Source: Anastrepha obliqua
Taxonomy: Eukaryota; Arthropoda; Insecta; Diptera; Tephritidae
Assembly (NCBI RefSeq): GCF_027943255.1
Contig: NC_072892.1
Coordinates: 23,769,792-23,833,791 of the forward strand
Direction of reading: 5' to 3'
Length of the DNA stretch: 64,000 nucleotides
In this document: piece by piece, positions 45,231 to 56,665 of the stretch
Numbering within the stretch: position 1 is the stretch's first letter
Layout of the letters: each line of letters opens with the position of its first letter
The notes under the pieces: model-generated
What the model saw: the letters and a program-made list of their open reading frames with translations, nothing else
Told to the model about the DNA's origin: nothing
Database searches by the model: none
Position numbers and translations under genes: made by a program

Positions 45231-45585
45231 CCTTTTCCGGATTTCTTAAGATTCAACAATGAATCCAAAGGATTTGTGGAAGAGCGCCCTCAAAGCAATT
45301 TTTCCGTCTTACTATCCATAATGTATCTATACTGTCGCTCTTCTCCTTCCCCTGCAATCCATCCGGGTGAGTACAATGGTGTACAATCTGCACTATATTT
45401 CCTCAGAGGAAAAAATAGCATATAAAACGCTTCGAAACTCATCTAGTTGCTTAATACAAATTTAAAAAAAAAAACTAATTGTTTCTGTTAAACTTTTTCT
45501 ATTATTTCCGTGAAAACAAAAAAGTGAGGAAGCCTCGTTCAATTGTTTTACTAAGAGCAAGCAATCAAATATGTATGTATGTTTG

Positions 45586-45616
<31 letters not shown>

Positions 45617-46993
45617 GAGCATATTTATGTTGGCATGCGTTACGTTTCAAAATCGGCGATATGCAAGTAAGTACATGCATACATGTATATGTGTGTTTTC
45701 TATTTTTTTTTTTTAGCTTTTTAAACGGTTTGTGGAAGTGCGTAAATTTTATTTACTTTTGACACCGCTTCTGCCACACTTCTTCATTCCTCATCGCCAG
45801 CTGTGCCATTTGAAAAATCATCTTTGGTTACTTGAAAATTGTGTTATATACATACATATGTATGTGGATAAACAAACCAAATTCTCCATTGTATTTGGCC
45901 TGTTTCGTCCAACATCAAATTAAAATAAATTTTGTGTTCAACTCTTTTTCTTGTAACTTTCACCTTCATTATTGCCACAGTGGTTTCGTTTTGTGTTTTT
46001 ACACTAGGGAAACTGGTTGCTTTAATTTATCAATGTTGTAATGCGAATAGCGGATGTTGCATACATAAATAAAGTGCCTCTTTGAAGGGCGTCACAATCG
46101 CACGGCCACGCAGCTGGCATTGAGCGCCGCGACCAGCCTTACAACCAAATCAACTACAGCAGAACTCTAAGTAATTAGTTTCGGTTGCGTTAGCGTACTA
46201 CAGCGTAAGTACATATGAACGTAAGTATGTAACGTATGTATGCATGTACGTCACGCTCTGCTGGCGCTGACACTGGCAGTATGGGCGTATACGCAACATA
46301 CACATCGTCCATCTAAGTGTGTCGATTGCGCATACGCACTGGCGGCTTCAATTGATCATTTACATAAATACCTTTTTTAATTAGCTGCGTTGTTTTGTTG
46401 CTCATGCTTTAATTATGCAGATTGACGAAGGCAAGCATTTATTGAGTAGGCGATGGGGGGCGACTGTACGACAAAGGTTTTGGCCTCATGCTTGCACCAA
46501 AAACGATTTATTATCGCGTGCGCCATCAAAGATGATAAATCTATGCAGCAACCGTAACAATAACAACAACAAATAAGACGACTACAAACAAAATTGAGCA
46601 CTAAACGCAATCAAATGTACGCCAAATTTTGCTGTTTCTACATATCTCTATATGTATGTCTGTATGCTTCCATTTCAGCCTCAAAATGCTCCACTTGAGG
46701 CACCTTAATGCAGTACATACATACATACATGCGATACAAGTTTGTCTGCCTGCGTGTGTATGTGTGTAGCCAACAATTGGCGCATGCAAAAATTTGGCAT
46801 TCTAAATTGCGTTTTACTACTTCTACGCAACATAGCCAACTCAATCAAACACTGAGTTAAGTAGGTCAACAGACGGCAGACGGCAGCCGACAATGAAATT
46901 TTTGACACAATCACCATTAGACGCTGCTGCTGCGCGCAAATTGGAGCATAAAATAGCATTTATAAACTGTTGGCATCTGAGCCATTTACTCAC
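45231..46993. other. Non-coding stretch 3' of the Glut4EF-like exons
   Basis: Includes a (TATG)n tract at 45570-45614 and a TACA tract near 46715. On the minus strand this would be intron after the 46994 donor. I found no zinc-finger exon in it. Confidence 0.4.
45570..45614. repeat. (TATG)n microsatellite
   Basis: About eleven TATG units with one TTTG interruption. Confidence 0.9.
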
Positions 46994-47211
46994 CCTTTTT
47001 TTGCGTGGTGCCTCTTCCTTGAAGTCGACAACAATACCTTCGTCCGAGGTGGAGACCGATGTCGTGCGTATGCGGGCGCTCGCGTCGTTCAATATGGCGC
47101 TTGTGTTGAGACCCGCATGACCATCGTCGCTGAGCGGTGGCGATGAGGAACCCGAACTCCAGGAGCTGCCCGATGATGACGAGCTGCCCGGGCTGGAGCC
47201 GAACCATTTCT
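46994..47211 (-). CDS. Glut4EF: Glut4EF/ZNF395-like regulator, internal exon (downstream of two)
   Basis: A 218-bp minus-strand exon bounded by a good acceptor (TTCTATTCACTTTCAG) and a perfect donor GTGAGT. Its first two bases complete a codon with the last base of the upstream exon (G+AG, Glu); 72 codons follow and it ends on a codon boundary. It encodes KWFGSSPGSSSSSG, a Ser/Gly-rich run, SSSPPLSDDGHAG, then DEGIVVDFKEEAPRKKR. In human ZNF395, as I recall it, a Ser/Gly/Trp/Thr-rich stretch is likewise followed by an acidic patch and PAPRKRK just before the C2H2 zinc finger. The family binds DNA in the nucleus through the finger and a C-terminal C-clamp; those exons are not found here. The symbol is by homology to Drosophila Glut4EF and is inferred. 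Confidence 0.75.
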
Positions 47212-47372
47212 CTGAAAGTGAATAGAAGTCAAGAAGAAATCTTGAGAGTGATATGAGTATATTTCTAAAGATAAACCAGATCATTTTCAGGCAGTCATTA
47301 TGATGAATTCAAAGTGAAGATTTAGAGAAAACGATTGATTTTCGTGATAATCGTAATAAAATTTTATCTGAC
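47212..47372 (-). other. Short intron of the Glut4EF-like gene
   Basis: 161 bp, GTCAGA donor to TTCACTTTCAG acceptor on the minus strand. Phase 1 on both sides, so it keeps the frame. Confidence 0.7.
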
Positions 47373-47500
47373 CTGCATTTTTCGGTGAATGGGATAATTT
47401 CATTAGAATCATCGCTGCATGACATTCCTCCATTTCCTCTTTGTCACCACACTGGCCGCTAAAGCAATCGTGTGTATATGGCTGTGGACGTTTGCGTGAG
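47373..47500 (-). CDS. Glut4EF: Glut4EF/ZNF395-like regulator, internal exon (upstream of two)
   Basis: A 128-bp minus-strand exon between the acceptor TGTTTTACTTACAG and donor GCAG/GTCAGA. One base completes the preceding codon, 42 codons follow, and one base is left for the next exon. It encodes SRKRPQPYTHDCFSG and then EEMEECHAAMILMKLSHSP. Human ZNF395 has the block DEMMAAMVLTSLSCSP (from memory), so the match in the conserved helix-like motif is strong. The preceding exon should end with two bases of a split codon; none was identified up to 64000. The protein is a probable nuclear regulator; this part has no DNA-binding residues itself. Confidence 0.78.
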
Positions 47501-47786
47501 CTGTAAGTAAAACAGAAAAAGAAATGGAATAAATTAAATTGGCTTCTCAAAAAGTGATGTCATATTGAGGGGGAAAACGAAATATTGATATTGCTTACAC
47601 ATAAAAAAACAACGAAAACTAGTAAAAAAGTAAGTTATGTAATAAAAAATCTATTTAGATTGTAAAAATAAATTGAGCAGTGAGACCAAATGATATTTAT
47701 TGACTTATAATTAATGTAAAGGCAAGTTTCGGCTTAAAAAATTATTATCTTTATTTTTACTATCAAGTTAGATACAAAAGTAATTA
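47501..47786. other. Intronic stretch 5' of the upstream exon
   Basis: AT-rich; starts with the polypyrimidine acceptor region of the 47500 exon. No other feature. Confidence 0.4.
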
Positions 47787-47974
47787 CAAGGTGGCACAAA
47801 ATTAATGAACCTGTCATATCAATCATGTGTGGCACTTGCGAACTAGACAGCTGTAGTATACAAAGAGACAAGGAGTGGAGCACGCAAGGGCCAAAATAGA
47901 GACGCCTATAACTTATTTAGTAAAAAACAAATTATTCAAAAACAAAATCAGGTGACTAATTTTGCGCCACCTTG
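47787..47974. mobile_element. MITE-A copy (188 bp)
   Basis: CAAGGTGGCACAAAATTAAT to CTAATTTTGCGCCACCTTG, flanked by TA on both sides. Contains the GACAAGGAGTGGAGCACGCA block shared with the 20826 copy. It lies 287 bp from the coding exon at 47500, inside the probable intron. Confidence 0.88.
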
Positions 47975-48039
47975 TACTTTTTCCAGTAAGGGTTTTTCAA
48001 CAGATTATGCATAACTACTGCCAAATTAAATAAATTATT

Positions 48040-49243
48040 TTTACAGTATTCATTGACATTTCATCCTAGAAAAAATTACGCCACAACAACGTTTACAAAT
48101 CCTACAATTTTATTGTACGAAAATTTACGCTCTGTGAAAAGTGATTATCGCGCGCTCAGGACAACTTATGATGTACAAAATCATACCATAGAACGCACTA
48201 TTCGATCGACAAAACTGAGAATAACTTTACATTATTGGATGATACTCGACCGATTAGATCACGTACAGCCCGAAGTGAAGGGAGGGAGGATTGCGGCTGT
48301 AAACCAGAGTTTTGCCGAAGATCCGGAAGAATCGATTCGGCGCGATCTCAACAACTTGCCTCATTTTATGACACTGCTTGAGCGATTTTACGCAAAGATC
48401 TTGGTTTGAAAGCATATAAAATACAGCTAAGCTAGACGATCTTCCAAAGCGTAATAATTATGTCGTTGGGCACTTAAAAAACTCGCCGAAAATCCGTATT
48501 TTTGAGCCGAATTTTGTTTAGCGATGAGACCCGTTTTTGGCTTCATGACCACATCAATAAGCAAAATCGGCGTATTTGTGCTAAAGAACAACCCGAAGCC
48601 ATTCAAGAAGAACCAGTACATCCATTGAAAATAACTGTTTGCTGCGCTCTATGAGCTGGAGGAATCATCAGCCCATTTTCTTTAAAGACGAGGCTGGCGT
48701 CAATGTAACAGTGGATGGCGAACGCTATCGCGGTGTGATAAACAACTTTTTGCTGCCGGGAATTGAAACCCGGATTTCCACAATATTTGGTTCCAATAAG
48801 ACGGCGCTACCTCGCCATACAGCCCGTGATGCAATGGATTTATTGCGTCGTCGTTTCGGTGAGCAATCTATCTCTCGTCTTGGACCAGTGGATTAGCCAC
48901 CAAGGCCGTGTGATATCACACCTTGGGACTTCTATTTGTGGGGGTGTGTAAAGCCTAAATACTTTGTGGATGAACCAGCTTCGATTGAGGCATTGGAAGC
49001 CAACATTACTAAAGTTATTCACGAGATATCGAGCGAAGTCCTTCAGTGAGGCATTCAAAAGTGGTGTTTAGGGATGAGCGAATTACATCGCAGTTGCGGT
49101 CGACATTTCAAAGGGGTATCCTTAAAAAATAAATGCCATGAATGGTTCTATACAAAAATAATAAAGATTGCCCAATCAATTTGAATTCTCATTGTTTTAT
49201 TTCAATTGAAAGTCCGACACCTCTAAATTGATCACCCTTTATA
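48040..49243 (+). mobile_element. Degenerate full-length-sized mariner (DD41D-like)
   Basis: About 1.2 kb carries, in order and in changing frames: TIERTIRSTK and EGRIAAVNQS with FAEDPEESIRRDLNNL (N-terminal HTHs), DETRFWLHDHINKQN (first Asp), AGGIISPF and KDEAGVNVTVDGERYRGVIN, a mutated second block (RHTARDAMDLLRRRFGEQ with the QQD lost), a WISHQGRVISHLG region where the third block should be, and HFKGVSLKNK near the end. Right end ...TTGATCACCCTTTATA fits a mariner terminus; no convincing left repeat was found. The fold resembles the element at 26.3 kb, but the sequence is a separate lineage. Confidence 0.7.
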
Positions 49244-50236
49244 ATATGATAATAAACATAAAACATTTGTTTTACTTTTGATTAGCTGGTTTGCTAATGA
49301 CTTATAAAATATGTATGTATATTAACATAATTTATGCACGATTAAAAATCACGTGATGTCACTAACTATTTTTCTGTAAGTATTTACGACACAACTTTTG
49401 CTTGATGAGCGTATACCTATATCAATTACATTTAAGGTAGTATATAAAAATTACCATATGTATGCGCATGATAAAATAGGTGCACACATACACACACACA
49501 CACACATATTTATAGATTCACAAACTGGTACAAATGCGTTCAATCAGTGCCCTTACAAACAACCGGATATAATTTTACACACAAAGCAGCAACGTCTCTC
49601 TTCCATTAGTGTTATTATTTTAATGTTATTTTTGTAGCCAATAGGTGCCACTCATTATTGGTATAAATGAGTAATCAATCACTTAAACATTTCTTAACCT
49701 TCAATGTTTTTTTACGTATATTTTTTAATCCCATTGCAGAAGTTACAGTGAAGCAAATGCAGCCAATAAATGAGTGGCGCATAGAAACCACTTGCGGCAC
49801 GTGTGACCTCTTCATTGCCACATATATAGCAATCAACTTTAATATACTTTCACCAAATTGCCGCTAGCGATATTTTTTGTGAATATAAATAAACTATACA
49901 AATTGCTGCTGCTACATGCACATACCTCAAGCCTCTATGTATATCTGTGTCTGTCTGTATTGACACAGCAAAAACGAAAAATCAATGTCACGCAAAACAA
50001 AATAAAAAATATGAAAAAACACTTCTGAGTAGCAGAAATTCCTAATTACTGCTGAAAGTGAAAAATCCGTATTAGCTGCTCACATTCGAATTCGTTGCTG
50101 CATCGCGCAGCTAACACCTACATGCGGGGCAGTAAATGACGTGGATGAACATCGAAAATAAAAATATGTTTAGTGTACGCACACAGCTGTATTTGTGTTG
50201 TTGCTGTGCACATGAAACACCAAATTATAGAAAACT
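49244..50236. other. Non-coding stretch
   Basis: (CA)n at 49484-49506. No gene recognised. Confidence 0.4.
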
Positions 50237-50440
50237 ATTTTTTTAATAGCGTTCGCCACTCCACAGGTAATGACAAATCACTGAGACTATTTTTACCTTG
50301 AAAAAGTGCCTGATAAAAATACCATCTGTCGCTCGGAGGTGGCATACAACTGTGGTCATTTCATATTTTTGGAAAAATGGAAAAATGTGATGACAAAGAC
50401 ACCACAAATAGGATGAGCAGCTCGGTCAAAAAAACAGATA
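50237..50440 (+). mobile_element. SINE-1 copy, diverged, plus orientation
   Basis: Blocks TTTTTTAATAGCGTTCGCCA, CAGGTAATGACAAATCACTG, ACCATCTGTCGCTCGGAGGT, CACCACAAATAGGATGAGCA and GCTCGGTCAAAAAAACAG follow SINE-1 order. Head and 3' hairpin are gone. MITE-B copy 2 begins 14 bp after it. Confidence 0.7.
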
Positions 50441-50453
50441 AGTATGTAGTATA

Positions 50454-50833
50454 AATGGTGGTTAAATTTCAAGGGCTGATGTTGAATGTGAACCACACCT
50501 AAACGTCAACGACGCCGTTGGAGTTCTTTCTTTGGGGTTATTTGAAAGAAAAGGTATGCGTTGATAAGCCAGCAAGAATTCAAGAGCTAAAGGATGAGAT
50601 AATTCGGCACATTAACGGCATAGAACCTCAATTATGCCTCAGCGTTATCGAAAATTTGGACCATCGGATGGAGGTGTGCCGTCGAGGCCACGACGGCTAT
50701 TTGGCCGATATTTGGTTCTATGCGTAATTGAGCCATACCAATATTATCATAAAAAAGATAAATGATAATAATTTCTTAAAAAAAATGTATTTTATTTAAA
50801 ATCAACACCGGCCCTTGAAACTTAACCACCCTT
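50454..50833 (+). mobile_element. MITE-B copy 2, internally deleted mariner (380 bp)
   Basis: Ends AATGGTGGTTAAATTTCAAG and, inverted, CGGCCCTTGAAACTTAACCA with TA before the left end. It shares the deletion junction GAACCACACCTAAAC...GTTGGA with copy 1, showing both descend from one deleted ancestor. The remaining transposase tail is open. Confidence 0.82.
50518..50727 (+). pseudogene. C-terminal mariner-type transposase tail, open frame
   Basis: Reads EFFLWGYLKEKVCVDKPARI then QELKDEIIRHINGIEPQLCL and NLDHRMEVCRRGHDGYLAD, ending at TAA 50725-50727. FFLWGYLK is the box after the last catalytic Asp, and the rest is the C-terminal tail. All catalytic residues are outside the remnant. No in-frame stops in about 69 codons, in contrast to copy 1, suggests it is younger or less mutated. 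Confidence 0.78.
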
Positions 50834-51285
50834 AATAATTTTCTAGCACACGGGCGACATGCATTTAATGTTGGGCATAACTGAATTTGTTTTTTATAAA
50901 TTCACAAACTACTCGGCCGGCCTCTTGAACTTGAGACTTCAGTCTAAGCTGTGTTTTGAGAAATTAGTATTAAATCGAGCTGAAACACTTAAAAGATGAA
51001 CTTTTTCGCCAAGATGAACTTCCCACAAAACAATATCAGACAGAGGTAATAATATTTACAACACCAAAATTACTATATTTCAAAGGCTCCACATATTGAC
51101 AAACCTTGACTCTAGTATTTCCTTATTTGTTTCTTTATTTCATTTATTTTTTTTTTATAAAAATATTCATTCTGTAACAAATACCATAATTATGCGCGTT
51201 TTTAACTTTGTACAAGATTTATGAAAATTCTACAAATTTTCAATAAAATTTAAATTTTTAAAGGGGATGTTTTTTTTAATATTTT
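50834..51285. other. AT-rich spacer
   Basis: No feature recognised. Confidence 0.4.
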
Positions 51286-51289
51286 TGAT

Positions 51290-51900
51290 AATTTGAGTAA
51301 GTCAAGGCTGGTCTGGGAATGTTTCAAAATCCTCAACACCCTAGCATCAAAAAACTTTGTTACCTTGATGTGGGTTCCGAGACATGAGGTGCACGAAGGG
51401 GGAATGAAATTGCGGACACTTTAGCGAAAAGGGGGGCAAACACTCCCTTCATAGGTTCTTAACCTTTCTGCGGGGTAAACAACAGCTTCAAAAGTGCCTT
51501 TCTACGAGATCAGGAACCACGAGGCCTAATCGATTACTGGAGAGCCCAAACGGGCATGCGGCAATCGAAAAGACTCATAGATCTGGAACGGATAAAGGCA
51601 GAAGCAATCCTTAACCTAAGTAGAAAGGACATAAAACTTTACACTGAACTACTAACAGGACAATGTAAGCCTGATTACTACATGAAAAAGATAGGTGTGA
51701 TAGAAAACGATTCTTCTAGACTCTGCAAAGAGGCACAAGAAATAGCAAAACACGTTCTATGCGACTGCCCAGCAGTGGCACGACGCAGATTAAATTACCT
51801 GGGAAATGGGGCTATAATCCAAACTTCCTGGTAGAAATTAAGCCTACAGCAGTTTTAGCATTCATTAATAGCCGAAAACTATTCGGGTAGGCTACATGGC
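51290..51900 (+). pseudogene. LINE RNase H and C-terminal fragment
   Basis: Starts SRLVWECFKILNTLASKN, then VTLMWVPRHE and GGNEIADTLAKRGANTPFIG (final RNase H block), a stop, then NNSFKSAFLRDQEPRGLIDY, WRAQTGMRQSKRL and LSRKDIKLYTELLTGQCKPD. It ends CKEAQEIAKHVLCDCPAVAR, a zinc-knuckle-like Cys/His pattern. This is the I/R1/LOA-like LINE C-terminus, the same family as 44.4-45.2 kb (shared LSRKD). At least one frameshift. The 92-codon tail from 51556 is open. Confidence 0.82.
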
Positions 51901-54900
51901 TGCACAATAGATCTATGATATTTAGGTCGCAGTGCACAAATAGCCAATCAATAATAATAAAATCAAATTTTGAGAATTTTTTTTCTTTTTAATTCTGATA
52001 CACAGTTTTATACCTCAATAAATTTTTATCAAGGCGAATCTATTAAAGGTGGTGTTGATAAATCAGCTGATTTGCTTTTTTTTTCTTTCGCTGTGTTCAT
52101 GTAGCTGTCAGCACAAAGTAAAACAAGGCGAATTAATTTCTGGTTCTCTACTTCGCCAATACCTTGCCGTGACAATCAGACGTACAAAAGATTGTTGTTG
52201 GTCTAGTGCCACCACCTTCAATATAAGCGCCTTGATTTTAAGACAACAAAGTGGCAGTTTGAAGTTACTCAAAATTTTCGTTGATTTTTAATAATTTTCG
52301 CATTTTGTCGATATGACAAAATAATGCCGTGCATTCGTTAAATGGACTGTAAAATGACACTAATAAATTAAATTGGTAATTAAAGTAGTTTGAAGCCAAA
52401 ACAATCCAAGAAGCAGAACATACAGTTAATATAAATTTTTTTGGTCTGACATGCAAAGATATTCATTCAACTGAGCATCAAATTACTAATTTTTGCATTG
52501 ACCATACTTAACCTTCCGTTGGGCACCTGGGTCTGGCCAGCCTGGCTTCTTCGACTTTGGACGTGAATTGAATATATTTCTATTATAGCTAACGACTTGA
52601 GCTTCCAGGTAGCTTCCTAAAATTTAATTTTCTATCGATTTATGGTTTATGATTTTGAAAAAGGATCACCAAGCAGAATAAAAAAAGGCCAGCCAACTGA
52701 AGGTTTTAAAAATGCTGTCCATCAGAGCGTTAAGTAAGGTTTAAAAACTGCGCAATTCAGGGTCATTACTATTTTTTTTGGAAATTTGAGTATTTTTTAA
52801 ACCATCTCAATATCCACGAAATGCTTTATAGATTTACTGTACATTGCCTTACTGAGAATTTAAGACTTCAAAAATCTCTTAGTAGTAAACAGAAATATTT
52901 TGTTTTATAATTTCTCGCCCCAATAGCAACTATTTTTTCACATTCGTGCATGCAAGCCCTCTATTAGTATTTGTGTACCAAGAAATCGCGTGTTAAAAAA
53001 AGTTTCAATAGCCTGGGGAAGCCCCATTTCTGACCTTTTCAAATATTCCAGCATATTTCTTTCTGCTCAAACCAACAACTCTTTCCAATATCAACACAAC
53101 TAGTCATCAGACAAAAATTGTGCCTGTTTGCAAACAACAAAAAAAAAAAAGAAATAAAAAATTAAAAATAAACCGAAAAAAAGAAAATAAATAAACGAAA
53201 TATCGTGAATATTCTTTTAAGTTTTGTTTGTTGTGCTTCTTGCGAATTTCTTATTTTTAATTTTTTGCGAAAAGCAAAGCTATCTAAAAAACGTATGCAC
53301 ATAACAAAGCGTGCGAATGGCACAAAAAAAAAGGCAACCAAAAAGAAGTGAAGACCTCAAAGCACAAATATTTGAAACCAAAAAAAAAATGTTTCACTTT
53401 GTTGTTTGCTTCACAACAACTCATCGCCCCCACTCCCATTTGGCACTTCGACCGATTGCGCTCACTGACCTTGCGCAATAATTTCATTTTGAGTCATTTT
53501 AGGCACTAAAAATACATAATTATCGCGGCGGCATTCAATGGCCCCTTTTAAAACCGAGCAGCTGAGTGGAAAGTCATATGCGTTAAAGGAGTGAGTGTGT
53601 GAGTGGTGAGTGTTCGTTCAAACGGTTGTGTATGTGTGTGCATGATTACACTGCAGTATTGTTGCTGTGCGGCTGCTGGGTTGGGTTAGTGGGTTGCGCA
53701 AAATGTGTGACTGTGACTGTGTGCATGTTACTGTGACTGTGTGTCTACGGCTGGGCGATGGTAATGACAGTGACACAATACGTTCGCTTGCAAAGAATGG
53801 CAAACAAATGTTCGCGGTGGTTTGTGGTGTTGGTGTGCGACCGACGACGAGTGTGTATTACTGAATAATTTTGTGTGGCTTAGGTGACAGCGGTAGGTCA
53901 TGCATGGCCATCTAGGGTGTGAGCGGTAGTACGTCATCACCATTGGCATCGAGAACGGTGACTTCACCGCAATTGTTACTTTGCTTTTTTTTGGCAGAAA
54001 GCTTATTAATTACTAGTAATTAATTTAGTCAGAGTTGATTTTGTGGAAGAACGGCGCGTAAAAAAAAACAAAAATTGTATTCTCTAAACAAAAAGGTGTG
54101 GTGGTAGATATAGGGTGTACCAGAGGAAAAAATTACCATGCCATTGTTTTACTACTTTACCATTTTCCTGGTTCTTCCTCAGCGCCTAACTGATTAGCGA
54201 GAGAAAAAATCCATTTTTGCTTCGTACCCATTTCTGAGTCGCCTTTAAAATTACAAATGATTGATTATTATGATCTCCACAATACTTTTTGTCATCAGAA
54301 CTTTATCGGGAAGGTACCTTTAACGAAAATTGGATATTATTTGACCTCGATTCCAGTAAGCAAACTGTTAGTGCGCTAATAAAATGAAATTCTATTTTGC
54401 CGTTGAACTTTTGCAAACGGCTCAACTGACAATGAGAAGTGCGGGAAGAGAGTTTGAATCCGGCATCTGCAACTAAAAGCAGATAGCGCCACCACACACC
54501 TTACATTTAAAGCATCACACTTCACTACCAGAGTCATTTCACTTCCGCGGCTAATGTTTTTCATTTGTCGTTTTTTACTTTACAGTTAACCAACAGGCCA
54601 CTAGCCGTCACTCAGGCAGTCAGTCGGTCAATTGCCAGATGCATCGCGGCATTTCAATAGAATGGCAAACTAACAGGCGATCCGACAAATAGGAATTCGT
54701 TTGGTATTGAAGCGCTTTGAAAGGCGCATGAGCAGCAGCCGTATATTGGCGTTGCGTATTTCAAGCTGCCTTGGCAACCTCAGCTTAGCTCAGCTCAGTA
54801 ACATAGGAGTTTGTAGTACATTGAGTGATGGTAATAAAATTTAATGTTTCGCTTCCAACATTTACAGTTGTCTTTTCCACTACTTTCCTCACCCCTAATT

Positions 54901-55955
54901 TACGAGCGTGCCTTGTTGGTGTTGAAATTGCACGCCACAGCGTCCACATGCCACTTGAGCTTCGTTGCAAATATCTTCGTCATCGTTTGCGTCGTGTGTT
55001 GTTGCTGGTTAATAAAAAATGAAAGAAGTTTTTTGTAGAAGAGTATGTCCTCCCTCCTTAAGTAGCGGAAGAGTACGAATGCCATTGGCCACAGCCAATT
55101 TTACTACTGCAAACGTTGTTGCAATAGTTTTGTAGCTGGAAAATTTGGCGTTGGCATCAGGGATATTGGTTGCGGTATTGCGGCCACTAAGGTGCCGTTA
55201 GAGCTGCAGTTAGTTATGGCTTAATGCCCGCAATATTTTAATTTGTTTTATTCGGCTTTCTTAATGTTGGTGTTGTGCTACTTGAATGCCTCTACTCCAC
55301 TGATTTTCTTTGAGTATTTTAATACGATGATAGTCTATACTTATTCACCCATACGTATGCACATACATATAGAGCTGCACACCCTCCTAAGTGAGCGCCG
55401 AGCAGTGAGCGCGATGAAGTGAGAATTTATGCTTATGTTGATTTCATCACTTCTTTGTGTGTGTTTTGGATGCACGTATTTTTGATACGTATGGGTTTGT
55501 GCTTGCAGTCTAAGCTTTTTCAATTTGTGCTTGAGTTTTGAGATTAGGCGGATTTTATTATTCAATTAAAAAGTTAATTATCACTATAAGAGCGCGGGTT
55601 GCACTCTCTGTCGGGATGTTTTGGTAGGTTTGACAACGCAGAATAATTGAGGTTATGGATATTATAAAACAACTCATGGGTGTATTATGCTAAAAAAAAA
55701 ATTACTTATACCAAAATTACAAAAATAAAAAATAAAAAAATAAAAATTTTTTTTTTAAAACAAAAAATTAGATACTCCAAAACTGAATGCTTTTTATTTT
55801 CTTAATTTACAAAACGGTCCTAAAAATCGGAACAAATATATATAATTTATATTGAATAAACTAAAAATCTAATAAATACATTAAAAAATTTTCTTGACAA
55901 ATTTACTATAAAATGGCTGCTATTTTGTTTGAAAATTTGTATTATATGTATATAT
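51901..55955. other. Non-coding stretch
   Basis: AT-rich and repeat-poor. A (TGTGAC)n-like minisatellite lies at 53705-53745 and an A-run near 53140-53150. A minus-strand donor-like AAG/GTCAGT near 53472 and GC-rich patches at 53.6-53.95 and 54.6-55.1 kb have no linked exon. I see no supportable gene. Confidence 0.35.
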
Positions 55956-56145
55956 AATTGTGTACGCGCTCCTTTTTGGCTGTTGGGCCGAGCTGTGCCT
56001 TTGGATATTGTTCCACAAATGGAGGGACCTACAGTTTTAAACCGACTCCGAAAGCAGATATTTTTTTTATGAGGAGCTTTTTCATGTCAGAAATACACTC
56101 GGTGGTTTGCTATTGCCTGCCGAGGAAATTTGTATTAGATGCGTG
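55956..56145 (-). mobile_element. SINE-1 fragment (3' two-thirds)
   Basis: Tail side CGCGCTCCTTTTTGGCTGTT, TGGAGGGACCTACAGTTTTA, CCGACTCCGAAAGCAGATAT, TTTTTCATGTCAGAAATACA and GCCTGCCGAGG; the tRNA-like head is missing. About 30 bp near the tail (between GAGCTGTGCC and TTGTTCCAC) are lost. Confidence 0.82.
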
Positions 56146-56431
56146 AAATTAAGAATACCTGCTGACACATAGACTGATCGGCAATGCGTTAACAGGACAA
56201 CCAATTCATTTCTTTTTCCTTGTTCACTTTCGACAAGACTCTTCCCGCGTCTTGTGGCATTCTCGTGATGCTATCTGGTGGATGGGCTCTTCATTCGTTA
56301 ATCCCCTTAATAGTGCGTCATTGCTGATGGTGTTCGAGCAGAATATTCTACAGATGACGAAATATTGTCTTGCCTCTGTATGATGTTATTAAATACCAGC
56401 CATGTTTCGCTTCACTACAACAATACAGATT
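56146..56431. other. Short spacer
   Basis: TTTTTCCTTGTTCACTTTCG near 56210 faintly resembles the inverted 3' end of SINE-2; too short to call. Confidence 0.3.
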
Positions 56432-56665
56432 TCATACATGAGCTGAATATATTCGCAGTTTAGATCGCCTGGAGATTTGTGAACTCACCCATACTGCAGG
56501 TATTAGCACGAGCTCCGCCCGTGCTTTGTTGAGCCTACACTTGACATTTTCATTTGCTCCGCCATCTGCCGTGATAGTGCAGTCGAAGTAGCAGAAGCTT
56601 TCGACAACTTCCGCCGGGCAACCGTCAACCACTATATGCCTTGCTTTATTGTGGTTGACTCTCAT
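56432..56665 (-). pseudogene. LINE RT C-terminal fragment (RTE/CR1-like)
   Basis: The minus strand reads MRVNHNKARHIVVDGCPAEV, ESFCYFDCTITADGGANENV, KCRLNKARAELVLIPAVW and RRSKLRIYSAHV. This is the V.G..V..F.YLG..IT.DG....E...RI.KA......L..VW......K...Y...V segment found just upstream of the 33.2-kb type of tail in RTE/CR1-like LINEs. The frame is open through the segment. The catalytic palm is not included. Confidence 0.8.

Noticed and set aside
53284..53487. Minus-strand start with MKLLRK followed by AAG/GTCAGT donor
   Set aside because: Looks like a tiny first coding exon, but nothing downstream joins it in phase and the context is not conserved text that I can recognise.
56195..56250. 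Another copy of the SINE-2 3' end (minus)
   Set aside because: Only about 20 bp (TTTTTCCTTGTTCACT) match, too short to support.
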